A stretch of 64,000 nucleotides of DNA from Acridotheres tristis. Lineage: Eukaryota > Chordata > Aves > Passeriformes > Sturnidae. Within the stretch, counting starts at the first letter, position 1. Each line of letters starts with the position of its first letter. The notes below the pieces were generated by a model. That model saw nothing but the letters and a program-made list of their open reading frames with translations, searched no databases and was not told where the DNA came from. The position numbers were made by a program, and so were the translations under genes. Location: assembly GCA_037013685.1 (NCBI GenBank), contig CM072888.1, positions 10,831,034-10,895,033 on the forward strand. Reading direction: 5' to 3'. This document shows, one piece after another, positions 1 to 13,276 of this stretch.

Positions 1-3000
1 ACCTCAGCGTGATTAAGTTTTCCAAAACAATCTTCTATTCCTTGCTCACACTGAAACTTCTCAATCTCAGTTAATAAGCATGTCCAGTCCCCAGAAGGTG
101 GAGCTAGTTGGTAAATCTGAGAGGGATTGCATTGTTTCTTGAAATAAAAAGAATGTTCGTGAATGGACAAGTATATTCTCATGCTTATGCTTTACTTATA
201 ATCAAAATAAGAGATCTATCAGAGACTGAGATCTTAGAAAAGCCAAGTCCTGGAAGAAAAAAAAAGGTGCTTAATCTTTGCTCTGTTAAAATTGCACTGT
301 GTCACTTGTTACGCAGGATGTCCTGCTGCAAATACTCCAGCAAGAGTATGAACGAGGATCATTCATCAACAATGAACAACAATTCAAAAATACAGCAGTA
401 ACACCTACTTATATGTAAGTACTGCAGCTTGTAAGCTGTTCCTTGAAATTGAGAAGCACTCAAACTGATGTTTGTGAAACAAGCAAACAAAAATCGTATT
501 TTGAAGCTTCCAAGTAAATTCAGTAGCTTTTGAAGAAAAAGACTGTTTTGTACGCAAGGCACAAATATAAAATACTGATGCAATTCATAAATAGATATTA
601 TTTGTAAAGGAGTTCTAAAGGAATTGTCTTAGAGCGACTGTAGAATCACTTTGTATACATTTTATAATATAATATCTTTCAGAATACCTTTGTAGAATCA
701 CTTCAGGAAAGGAATAATACAAATCATTGCTTTTAACACATTCAGGGATTCACATACATTGACTCTTCAGATCTCAACTTTCTTTTAAATGAAAATCGCA
801 ATATTTGTATCCACAACACAGTGGAAAATCCTTTGAAAAAGGCTGAAGAATTAACTGAATGAGTAAACATCTGAAAAAAGACATTAGGAGCAAGAACAGA
901 AGCAACAAGGAGACTCTGGGATGACTGTCAGGTTGCTAAAATGACATGGGCAGCCTGTCAGTTTGGAACACTTAGCATCCAGAAGAACTGTCAGAGCCTC
1001 CTGATGAAGCAGAGAAACTCAGTACAAAAATTGTGCTAGTCAGCCACTGGAAAGTAAAACAAGGTATAAAACCGAAACATATTAAAATAAAGAACGGAAG
1101 GATGAAATTAAGAAAATAGTACCACCTCTATGCAGTTAGAATGAGATTAAAACAAAAGCGCATGTTTGGCAAAGCTGAATAAATATTTCATGTCCATTGC
1201 CAAGAGAGTGGTGGCAGTTCAGTCTGTGACAGGATTTGCCCTTTGGAAAATGCCCTTCAGTCCCATGTTCCCGTAATCAAATGCCTGCACAGGCAAATGA
1301 CCTGCTTAGCACCCAGCTAGTCAGCTCTGCATGCTCATATCCGAGTTGCAATATGTCAAACCACATGTGAAATTTGATAAAGTTTGGCAGAAAAGCAAGC
1401 TCCTGCTCTTTTCAAAGCCAGGCCCACTGAAATGCTTAGTAAAATATGCTGGTAACCAAAAAAGGAAAAGCAGTGATGCTTTTAGGAGCATAGCACTCCT
1501 ATCTCCTTTTGCCCTAGCAACAGATAAAAAAGCCAATTTTGTCGTTGCTGTTTGTGCCACCTAAAATCCATGAATGGCTTTAAGTCACTTAAAACCTAAA
1601 TGGTGTGAAGTTAAAAACTAAACCTTAAATAAAAAGCAGAAGAATGCATAATGTTGCACTCTTAAAGCAAAGGAGGACACTACAGACATATAAATATAAA
1701 CATAACAAATACAAATATAAATGTGACATAAATGTAACAGCAGACACCCACGAGGTAACCTTTCACTTGAGTTAATCACTTACTACCTGAATAAAAATAG
1801 TCCATGACAGAACTGAAATGATAAAGGCAAAACAACATAAATGAGCTGATATCACAAATTGAACATTAGACAAACTCTGTTTTAAGGAAAAAAGGCAGAC
1901 AAATCAAACCAACCAACCAACACAGAGCAGCAGTAAATCCCTAAAAGCAGCATGAAATAATTAACCCAGAATTTTATTTTACTCATCTAGGACAGGAACA
2001 GTCTTTTAATTTATACTATTTTAGAGGGAGGTTTTAAAAGACTGAGAAGAGTTCACATATTCAACTTTGTACCATAAAAAGGTCAGCACCTTATTTCTTT
2101 ATTTTGCCACTCAGCTCTTGGAGCTCAGTTTATCTCCAGCTGAGGGTTAAGCTCTTTAAGAAAGGAGGAGGCTTTGTAGTCATAATGCTACAGCAGTTCT
2201 CACAGGAACAACAAAAACCTGAATACATTTTCCTGGTATTCCTGCACTTTAAAGTAGCAGTTTACTTTGCACAGTTTGGGTGTCCCGAAAAGTGATTTTG
2301 AATTCTTGGAATTTATTATTCCATTGCAATATCCAAAATTTTCTACAATGTCACATGGATTAATAGTTAAACTCAAAACCATCTAACCATACATACACGA
2401 GTATCTCAGCTTAGTCACAGTGAAAACAGAAAGAGAAGACAAAGGTAATAAAAGACAAAGCTAAGGAAATCTAATACACTTTAAAATAGGAGCAATGGAT
2501 AAATCTTGCTCTGTGAATGCTGTGCTACTAAATATTCTGATCTCTTGTTTTAGTTTGTTGAGTCAGTGAACTAGTTTTTCTTTCCCTTACTCATTTTTCA
2601 ACTTCTGTTAATAACCAAAGTACTTAGAGAAAGCAGTGCTGGAGGGGTTGTCTTGTATTGCTGGGCTACATTCAGCACAGGTAAGGATCTCATCAAAAAG
2701 AAAAGGATAACACACAAGTGAGAGGAAAAAATAACAAAAACAACAACAAAAAAAAGTAAAATTGATGCAAAGACAAGCTTAAGAGAAAAGGAAAGAAAAA
2801 TATGAGGAAGAGGAAGGGAAGAGAAAGGTGATTACTCTAAATAAATTGTCTGCTACTCAAGGAGACACAGACCACAGGAAATTTTTTCATCTTCCTGACT
2901 AAACAATATTTTATAATAAAAGCTTTTCTGAAGATGCAAATAAAACTAGCACACGACTTTATTTCCCACTTCTACCAGCACTGCATTAGAAAGGATGCAC

Positions 3001-6000
3001 TGAAAGGGTGCAGTGCCAATCCCCAGGGCGCTGAAAGTCAGAAATTTTGAATCTAGACTTACGTAGTATAAGATAATACAAGAAAAACGAATCCATATAT
3101 TTCTGTAGCCATGTGGGTGTGAACAGAGGTTTCCTCTAATTCCAGTTAGGAAATGTGGCAACGTTCCCCCGGTGCTCTTTGTTACCTATGCTGAGGGTTA
3201 TCAGCGGCCAATTCACAGAGCTCACAATTCCATAATTCACTTAAAGGCAAAATCCAGGTGCAATCACACTGGCAACTCAGATTGTTTGAGATAATGTGAT
3301 GGATCCTGTATGTATAAAATGAGGGAGTTCTCACCCAGGGCCAGCAGAGGAATAGCTGGGTGGGAGCTCTGATGGGATGGTACAAGGAGCAGATGGAAAC
3401 AGCAGCCGCTTTCAGCAGCCAGACACGGAGATCTGTCAGGGGCTGTGTAAGCACAAGAGCAAACTGCTGTGTTTCACTGGCACCTCTAATGCTGCAGGAC
3501 AGGCTTTCACATTCCAGCTCTCGTGGAAAATGAAAAGGCAAAAATAAAAAGAATTTAATGTTGTCACATATTTCTCCAAGGCAAACCAGACAAGAGTTAA
3601 AAGAACAACAAAAAAAACCCCTCTCCTTAAAAATCCTTCTACTCTTTCTGATTTATCCTGCAGAGGATTCATAATCCTGCAACTGATGAAACCATAGCAT
3701 GTTACCTTGGTAACTGTAACTCAAATTCAGTCTTTAGAATACACTCAAAGGTCAGACTGCATGAAAAGTTAAGGCTAAGGAAGGTATAATTCATATTGAA
3801 AGGCAGAGTACAGGAAAAAAAACCAACAAACTGCTCCAGTATTTCAAATTACAAAGATTCCAAACAATAAATATAAACATGTTTGGGGAAAAAAAAAAAT
3901 AAAAAAATCACACAATGTCACCACTGAGACTGCAAATAGAAACCTACTTTAGGAAACTCTGAATACATGTTACAACAACATCTGTATTTCTATGAAGATG
4001 CTAGTGCATCAAATTATTGTCATAACACTTTCTGTCATCTAAAATGAACACTTGTGTATTCTTTGAAAGGTTTTTCACTGCTATATGCTACAAAAAACAC
4101 AGTCAGGTTCACTAAACAAGCAAAAATTTCATTCCATACTTTCATCCCATACAAGGCATATTTGTCAATATTTTATTCAAAGCTCTGTGTTCCTTTTTCT
4201 TACAAAAGCAGCCGAATTTCTCCGAGGATCAGCTGCAGAACTAAAGCAGTTTCAGACTCAAAGATCAATCTGTGTCCATACATTTGCAGCATTAATGAAA
4301 TACATTATGCTCAAATATGCTCAAATTATGAATAATATATAATAGCAAGACGTGGCAAGCTTTTCATTTATGTCATGTTTGTGAACTGTAAGTAGCACAA
4401 AGGTCTGTAATTTTAGAAATGTATCTATGGGTGTACAGACAGTGTGATTCTGTATCTAGGAAAATGCTGTGAACTCACAACCAGGCTTCAAGTGTAAAAT
4501 GAAGCAGAATTAAGGCCAAATTTATAACTGTAAACTTGGAATCTCAACCACTGTGTAGGTGCTCCACAGTGCACCCTTAGGGTTTCATGTTAAATTTCAA
4601 AGAGAGAGATGCAGAAAAAAATAAATATCTAAACCCACACTTTCATAGAGAAGTTAAGAACGAAAAATTCTGGCCCCAAAATTTTGAAAATCATTAGGGA
4701 ACCAACTTTGGCATACACCTTGATAGCCCTTCAGAAAGCTCCATCTTTAAAGTTAGTTCTATAAAAGAAAGCAATTTTAAAATGTCTCCATTTCTATATG
4801 ACCTTGAGTCCAAGGTATTCCAAAAGTGATGTCTTATTCAAAAAGAACATGAAAACACAGCAGTCTGCCCCACAAATCTCTGCAGTTCTCATGTGAGGGA
4901 GGGAGTGTTACAGAACTTTCAGGACAGCTCAACAAAAGCACTGACTGCTCCCAATGAAGGACACCTGTGCTGATTCAAGAGAAATTGGGATAGCTCTGAA
5001 ACGAAGGAAAAATGAATTTATTCCAGCACCATAGCAGTTGGATATTTTTTGTGTCCTTGGCCCACCAGCTCCAAAAGACAACTTCTCATGTGGATGAAAC
5101 TCATCTGTAATTTTCTAACCATTACAGCTATCATTATTGCTTAGCAAGAGTTACCTTTCATTCTACTTGATGGCTGCTCATTATAGTACTTAAAATGATG
5201 TAACTTTCCTTTTTTTTTTTTTGGCTTGTGACCTAAAAGCTCTAGTCAATATTCCATTTGCCTGTGTAGTGTGTGAGCCTGAATCAAAGCTATGAGCACA
5301 CTAGAATTAAAGACTCAAATGGACTGGTTAAATCCATATCATGGCATATAGCAGAGGATATGTTCAGGGGCTTGAAGAGAGTGAAGAAAATTGTGTAAAA
5401 GTTCATGTTGGCATGAACTAGGCATGTTAGAAAGCATTCAAAAATAATTATCCAAAATCATACCTTTCTTTCAGATAGAAAGAAGGAAGAGGTCTGGAAA
5501 TCTGAACTTTTGTTCCATAACTATGAAATACAGACAAAACCCACGATGTGTATTTCTGTGCATATACACACAAGTGCACTGCAGTCACTTGAGGTAAAGT
5601 CTGGGTGAAAGTATACTACTATTTTACCTGCAAAACATTTCTGTAAGACATACTGGACTTCTAACAATAGCAGGAAAGCTTGTTTGCACCACAGGGAAGA
5701 GAAAGGAGTTAGGAACAAGAACGATGTTCAGTTTTGCTCTTTTAATCATGATTAATATGCTTGGGTTCATCATCTAAGGAATCTTCTAAGTTCAAAACTA
5801 CACCTACCTGACTGTTAAATATTAGTACCTTCTCTGAGGAAGGCAGGAAAGGTGTAGAAAGCTGTGTTGATATTTTTCACCTGCAAACCTTCAATAGAGA
5901 ACAGATATAATATAATCTACCTCTTTAACATTACATGCCTAGTAGATAGAAACTTAGAGAACCAAAAAGATAAGGAATAAGCTGCTCTCTGGAATATTCA

Positions 6001-7119
6001 TACAAAATCAAGTCCAACACACCTGGCACTGAACACAAGGATTCCAGGACTCCAGAACAAACCTCTCACATTGGTAAAAAAATGCAGATGTTACAACTGC
6101 ATTAAAAATCAATTCTACAACCAGAATCTCATCAGTACTACACAGACGACATACAACTAAAGAAGTAATTTTAATTCTTAGTATGTAAGAAAGAAATTAC
6201 AAGTGAATACAGATAACTTTAAGACTCTTGATGTAAAATAATGTCATTAAATTCTGTGGAGAACGTGTAAGGGAAGACAGGATAAAACGCACAATGAAAA
6301 GAAAAAGTCTAAACTATGCAAAGCTCCATAAAATAAAGCAGTTGTGTTGGATTGTTGTTTTGTATGGGGAGTTGTTTTATTTAGCTGAAGAGTGGCACAA
6401 AGGTTGGTTCTGATTTCCTTGCCTTAGGATTACAACCACTATCACTAAAGATCTGTTTCATTTGTTGCAACACACTTTCAGACTAGAAAGCCTCATCGGA
6501 CTTATTAAGCAGATCTATTCTATGCATCAAGAATGCAAACATGAATAAGCCATAGGAGAAGATCAGAAGATTTGGTGACAAGGACCTGCTGTGGACAAAA
6601 TTTTCTTTACATCATCCCACGGAATTATTCCACTTGGCCTTTTGACACAGGCTGACAGGTATATCCAGGTAAACATGAATTTTATAAACTCAGAAAATAA
6701 AAATCAGTATATCACCTCAGAAAAGTGGAAGGGTTTGCAGGAGAATGACACTGATACCGAATGTGCACCTTTCCTTACAAGTTTTCTATGGGGCAAGATA
6801 CAGCCCAATTCTTTTTCCCTCAAAATACTACATGCAAGTAAAATCTCAAGGAAATTAAATTACATCAGCCTTCAAAAACAAAACATTGTGGCTTCAAAAG
6901 GGTTACACTCCAGCACACACAATTGAGCATGGCAAGCAGTCTGAGCACACAATAAAGCTGTACTTTGATAAATAACTCCTTGCAAGTGTGCAAAACCTTG
7001 CTATTAGTACTGTCATCAAAGATCCTATGGAGTCTTCTCTAGATGACTTTTCTGCAGTTATTTCAATTTTTATTTACTCTTGTCAATGATTTTTTTAAAA
7101 ATTAAGGGGAGTTGCTTAC
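1..7119 (-). other. INPP4B intron (partial, 3' end outside window)
   Basis: At least 7.1 kb of intron. No coding exon, CR1 fragment or long ORF was recognised on either strand. The sequence is AT-rich with A-rich tracts, for example around 2730-2760 and 3890-3905, and a T run at 5210-5221. The next INPP4B exon was looked for and not seen. Confidence 0.7.
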
Positions 7120-7264
7120 CACCTGTATGCAACGCCTTGCAATCTGCTGCTGAAGGCTCGTTTTCACCCTCTTTAATGTTGTTGATGTTGTCTTTTTCAA
7201 GCAGTCTGTCCACCATGGCAATAAGGCAGTTCAAACTCTTTGCCACATTGGCCCACACCCTGTC
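7120..7264 (-). CDS. INPP4B: INPP4B exon: [19 protein letters not shown] (145 bp)
   Basis: The exon starts in phase 0 after TTTTTTTCAG with [20 protein letters not shown], then [20 protein letters not shown] and DCKALHTG plus one base. Two donors three bases apart are possible: GGTG|GTAAGC (chosen, better consensus, ending at 7120) and ACAG|GTGGTA (ending at 7123). Both leave the same phase and differ by one codon. The DRVWANV...LNC(I/L)IAMVD segment is highly conserved. The asparagine-rich tail after EKD is a lineage-variable loop. The following exon, expected to begin near a DWYEQLYPLI-like sequence, was not found down to position 1. Confidence 0.94.
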
Positions 7265-10200
7265 CTGAAAAAAACAGAATTATCACTGCATGTTGCTGAA
7301 GAAGGAAGAAAAAAAAAAGAAAGTTGAGACAGACATTACAAATGTCTGCAAATTACTAGAAATAGAAATTACTAGAAATATTAGCTATCAGCATATGACT
7401 GTTTCTATCATCCTTCAGCCTACTACCAACTTAAGCCTTTTCCATGGAGATTTTTCTTGCAGTGTAAATGAACTCAAACTCTTATGGTTTTAGACGCACA
7501 TGGTTCAAACTTGACATGAAAATGCAAAGTTTCAGGTCTAATAGCAAGGAACTGAGCAGTTTGTCTATTTAAATGATTTCTTAAGTGTAGACACACATAA
7601 AGGCCTTGCCAAATGAAACCTGGTGTGGGACTGCCAGTTTTGTCATAGTACTTAATAACCTCTTTTTGATAATTTAACATATCCTGCATTTTATGACATC
7701 AGTTACTCTGCTGAAGCAAATGTTAAATTCAAGGTCTAGAATGAGAAACTTTCTGTCATGGCATGTTTATTAGGTAACCACAATTTCAGTTTCGCTCTTC
7801 ACCACTCACATAAACTGCAACCATGACACTTAACTGAGTTTATAATAAGTAAGAATTACAGAAGTAATAGAGTGGTAGAGGAAATTCTGTATGAGCAAAG
7901 AACAAAAGAAATAATGTGGAGCATAAGAAAGAGCTGTTATCCAACAGAGATATAGGGAGGGTCCTTCAGATGCTGGATGCTACAGAAATCAAAGCTCTTG
8001 CACCTACTTTTGCAGCACTAAATAAGGAGGAAAAAACCAAGCCATCCAAGAAATGAGGCTGTACACAAGACACGCAATCAGACTAAAACCAAACCTTAAC
8101 AAACCCACAGAAACCACTCCCCGCCATGTACATGTTTCAGTGCCAAGTCATTCTGAAAATAATGCAGAGCAACCAGAGTTTGCTTGAGGATTAAAAATGG
8201 GAAGACAATATCACCACTTTGTTTTGTACTTTACAGTGCCTGAAGCATAATGTATATGTTAGGTCTTCAGGAACAAAAATGAAGTTACAAAAATAACAAG
8301 AGAAGGTTAAAGAAAACTCAAAACTCGGAGAAAAACGGTAGTTCCATATAAATGGCAACACTTGGATTTTGAGTGAAAGTAAATCTAGAACTACTACTAA
8401 GGCAAGCATTTAAATCTAACATTACTTTTCAACTATGTGCCACACTTAAGCCTGACTAGAGGGATCTGATCTTTCCCTGCTCCCTCCTCCTGAGGACACA
8501 ACTGTGACAAGTGACATCCTGACCTAAGAGACATCACGTGGGCCTGCAGACAGAAGCATGGGCTTGCCCAACCTGTACAACAGAGTTCCTCTCCTCCAGC
8601 TCCCCAAACCTGATCCCTGGAGCATTCTTGCGAGCTGCCTTAAGAACAATAAGCATCCAGTTTATAGGTGAACATGGAAATAATGGTTTCATTTTCTCCC
8701 TAGATAAGCCCATGTTTTAACCATACCATGAAAAAGATACTGTTGATTTACAAGAGACAAGAAGCTGCTCACACTCAAGGAGAACTGCATTTATTCCATA
8801 ACTATTTTAAGTGCTGCATGTACAATGCAACATGTGGAAATATCTGCACCTGTACATGAAACAAACCATTAGACACATGAGTATTTGATATTTAAATGCT
8901 TAGATACAACTAAAAGTCAAAAGACAGAGAGCAGGTATAGATTCCTTCAAAAGTTCCCTCCTTTTTGCACCTCAAGCAATCCTGAAAAAACAATTACAAT
9001 ATGCGTGAAATTACTGATTTTTACCACCCACAAATATAATTTTGGAGAAAGGGGTTCTATGAAGAGCAGTGAAATACTGAAAATATAAAAAATTCTGGCC
9101 CCAAGTATCAGGAAGTTTTGCCAGAGAGTATCAGGGAGCTTCAGAGATTCCAGTCACTGAAGTTGCTGGGATATGCAACTCAAGTTGCTCCGTGAGGCTG
9201 CAGCAGTGTAATTTCCCTTTCCTCTCTCTGCTGGTGGAGTTTAATCCCCACACAAAAAAGAATTAAGCTCTTAATGAGCATCTGGAGTTATTGCACAAGC
9301 AACACAAATATGAGCCCTTGTTTCACTTTGGAAAGAGCACTTTTCTCTTTTCAAACCAACTATTAACCCAGCATTGAGATGATGTCTATGCAATATTCAC
9401 ACAAACATTCCCTGAGGGTTTAGAAGCAAAATTCATAAACATCTGTAGACAGAAAGCTCTTTCTTATTATCATGTATCTGGCTTTTTTTAGATACAAGCA
9501 AGTGAGAGGGAGCAAGGGCCTGTCTCTCAGCTCTTTTTCTCCACATAGGAGGTTCCTGGGATTGTGGGCAGATAGAAAATGTAGAGGTATCTCTCATTCA
9601 TTGAGATGTTTGTCTATCTGCACCAAAAGCAGTCACATTTTTCAAAGAAGGCTGTTGAAATTCTGCAGTTTGGCAGGAACAATTTTCAAGTAAAAATGCA
9701 ATTTCCAATCAGTGAAAATCAAGTGGCTTTCTATGATTCTCCATGAGAAGAAATGAATCCATTTCATATTGTCATCCTTTACTATTTCCAGAATATTTTC
9801 CTGTAGCCTAACATACTTTCCACCGACCTTTCATCTCCATAAGCAGTCTATTTTCAATTTGCCCAAGAACAATCTTACAAGTGATCACTTTACAGCATGT
9901 GCCAGGTTAAAGGACAAAACACAGCCCATGCAGCCTCTTAAGCACGCATTCTTATAAACCCTCTGGGTCAAGTGAAGAATCAGGAGAAATATTTCTTGAT
10001 ACACTGAAATACTAAGACCCTAGTTTCCTAAGCAGAATACTCTTCCTCTGATCACAGGTTGCTACAGCAATGTGGATGGTAAGTTTTGTGGTATGACAGA
10101 ATGAGAGAAAAGATCTGTCTCTCTCATTGCTGCTTCTTTAAGTACAAAAATCAAGACAATGACAGGAAAGGTGGAAACCTATAATAGGACTTGACCCCAC

Positions 10201-13063
10201 TGAGACAAGGAAGACACATTTACATCTTCTACTTCTTCCAAACTTCAGAAGCCATCTGGAATGTTATGGAGTCCTGGCTCGTGTAGCTAGGTGTTGCTAG
10301 TTAGAAATGCCCATAGTCACACTTCTATGGTCACCTCTGCTGTGGCACTGGCAAGCAGACATGAACACTGAAATATCTCCATGGAAAGCTAGGCCTTGGC
10401 ATCTGTGAAAGCTGGGCACTTCTCCTAGGACAATTAAAAATGAACCTGTAAAATAATTCTCTTTCATTCACCCAACTGAAAAAATATATATAATTAATTT
10501 CCATCTGATCTGAAAGCATCATTAAAAAGGACAGCTTCCTCATTTCAGAGAGCAGGAATGGATACTCTTTTCTGTCACTGCACCTAACTCAATGTCTTCC
10601 TTCTAAATACGTCCAGTCAGTGGAATTCCAGAGGCTGTCTCTTTGTTTTTAAATGACTCTCAACCTTTCTGAATTCCCCACAGAACTCCTCAGTCATTTC
10701 TTGTCCCTCCATATACACCACAGCAGTTGGGTGCATTACTTGTGCCAGGTATGACACAGCATCTGCACTTCCCAGCACTCTGAAGATGCTGTGTCTCCTT
10801 CATGCCAGTGGATATTCAGATATTTCCTTAAGGTCCTTTTGTGCTCTGTTCAGAGGTAAAGGAAATATCTTAAGTAATGTGCATGATTAACACCCCCTTG
10901 TGCTGTGGCACACACATCAGTCTTTCAGCCCCATGTCTGATCACAACATCAGCATTTGTACAGAGCTTATTGGAAATTCCATTTTATCTGCTCTTTGTAG
11001 CTCCAGCCCCTCAAACCAGTCAGAAGTGTAGAGCAGACTCAGCTCCAAGTGGCAGTGTGCCCACCTTTTCTTGTATTATACATGAAAACTTGCTTTGTGC
11101 CATCCTGCAGGGAGGTTCTAGGATAGCAGAAGCAGATGGTGAGAGAAGAATATCTACCCAGAGGCAATGTAAAACTCTCAAGTTAAATATTTTTCCTTCA
11201 GCAGCGATGCCTTCCTGCTGCCTGTGCATAGTGCACCAATATAAATAGCTCAGCCCATACTGCTGTCAGTGACTCTGGGATGAGCCTTTGTACTTCTGTG
11301 ATGGTCATAAGGCAACACAGCCACGTGAAGCTGATGGAAAACGGGGTCAGCCTAAAGAGTTAAGGATTTAGATTTTAGGCAAAACCAAAATTCCAATTGC
11401 AAAATGTAACACTAGTGCTAGATACTAGTGAGAAAAAACCCCACAGCAGCAAAGATGGATAGAGCATTGGGCATGCAAAGCAACATAGCTCAAACTTTTT
11501 TTCCTTTATAGTTGAGTTTTACAGTAGATTAAGTATTTTTTTCAAATTTTATATGCATTTATTCTTTCTCTTTCCATCATGCTAATGACAATTTGATTAT
11601 TAAAACTCATAGTATTTATCATCTCTGCTGACAGAAAGAACTGAAATCTATCCAAAGTCTAATCGTTCAAATTCAGAAAAAAACCACAAAATTTCTCAAA
11701 GATTTATACTGTGATGGGAGGCAAGTGACCTTTTTGTTCACTGCCCCTAATCAAGTTTGATAGTGACTCAGTCTAACTCAGGAAACAGTAAAAGATACAC
11801 TTAATTTTGAAACAAGATAACCTTACTAATTCAGCAGAAAAAAAATAAATACCGTTTAAAATTACCCACTTATGCAATGTAATAGGTGAGGTCTAAGGAG
11901 ATATTGTTTCATCAGTAATGAAATACAGCAAAGCTATCTTCTCTTCAGAGATGCAAAACTGCAGTACTAAATTAAAATACAGCTTCCACAAAGTGCCACT
12001 TTTTCCAGTGCAAAATTCCTCTCTTTTATGAAAGCTATTGTGTTATTTACATTTCTGAATGTTTCAACAACTGAAAACAAACGTTTTGGCTTAAGTTCAA
12101 GGAAAGACCCACCATTCTAGCCCCTTAGGTTGTTGAGAAAGCAAGAAAAAGTGAATTAAAGGCCCTAAAACTGGAGGACAAATAAGAGTGAGTTATTTAT
12201 TGTTTAAATCTCATGACTACTTAATGCATTGGGCTAGTAATAATTGCCTTTCTCCTAGAAGAAATATATTCTTCTTCCTTTATTTTTCGTGTGGATAAAG
12301 ATTACAGTTCAGGTGCAATACCATAGCTCACACAAGTTATTAATTATTTACAATAGAGATGAATATGCTGGCATCCTATACGTTTATGAGAATACAGTGA
12401 TGAACTCAAAGTATGAGCCTGGACTGAATAAAAATTGCTTGAGTACGTATGTAACAAAGTAACAGATCTATTATGAAGACATCTACCAAAATAATTGATT
12501 TATAAAATCTCAGCCATATAAATAATACATATCTTTGAAAGATATGCTAAGAATGTTAAAATTCAGAAGTTATATTTAACTCTTTTACACAATCTCAGAC
12601 ACCCTCTAAGAACAGAGTGTAAGGGCAAAGGGCTCTGTTCTCTGAGGGTTAATTCACATATTTTTGAAATGGTTACAGCCTGAGGGTTGGAGAGGGGTGT
12701 TGGAGGGAGTGGGGAAGAAAAGAACATTTCTCTTGGAACAGAATATCCTTAAATCTGCCCAACTAGCAAAACCAACCCAAGTAAGAAGGAAGAAAGACTA
12801 TATTTCTGTCTGGGTAAGAAGATACTCATCACCTTCACTGTTATGTGCACAATCAGGCAGTCTCAGAGCAGCACACTGTACTTAGGAAAATCCTTCGAAT
12901 TTAGCTTTAAAATCTGCAATGCATCTGAAAAGCACAATTTTACAATTCTACACCCCTTTCCCCCCCGCAATGACATGTGACAAGGACACTTAGGGCTTGA
13001 GCTTGTTTATGCTGATTGTAGGGCTTTGCATTGATCACTGACCAAGGGTTTCTGGCTACTTAC
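7265..13063 (-). other. INPP4B intron (about 5.8 kb)
   Basis: Intron between the DRVWANV exon and the DEEEW exon. It holds no recognised repeat. A small direct repeat of ATTACTAGAAAT lies near 7350-7380. All ORFs in it are short and show no known domain. Confidence 0.8.
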
Positions 13064-13276
13064 CCACTCTTCCTCATCATACTCAGAATGATGGGGAATA
13101 GAGTCCTGCCTTTTAATCTGAGAAGGATGCTCCTGGTGCTGTGCATCAGCCCCTTCTTCTGCACTGTTTCTAGACACAGCTGGTTTCTTGAGGACACAGC
13201 CAGGCCGGGCTGTGTACAGTGCTAAAAGGGCACTTCTGACCAGCTGGTCCTTGAATGCGTGCACAAATAACTCCGT
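13064..13276 (-). CDS. INPP4B: INPP4B exon: conserved helix and variable linker (213 bp)
   Basis: This exon has 71 whole codons and phase 0 at both ends: CCTAG|ACG at the acceptor and GAGTGG|GTAAGT at the donor. It starts [20 protein letters not shown], continues [15 protein letters not shown], then a variable hydrophilic linker [20 protein letters not shown], and ends [16 protein letters not shown]. The first and last parts are near-invariant in the family; the middle linker differs strongly from the human sequence I recall. Because it is a multiple of three with phase 0 flanks, skipping it would keep the frame but remove a conserved segment. The acidic [14 protein letters not shown] end continues into the next exon. 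Confidence 0.95.

Noticed and set aside
1..7119. Search for the next INPP4B exon toward the C-terminus, including the phosphatase loop
   Set aside because: No minus-strand frame here matches the expected segment; it must lie outside the window.
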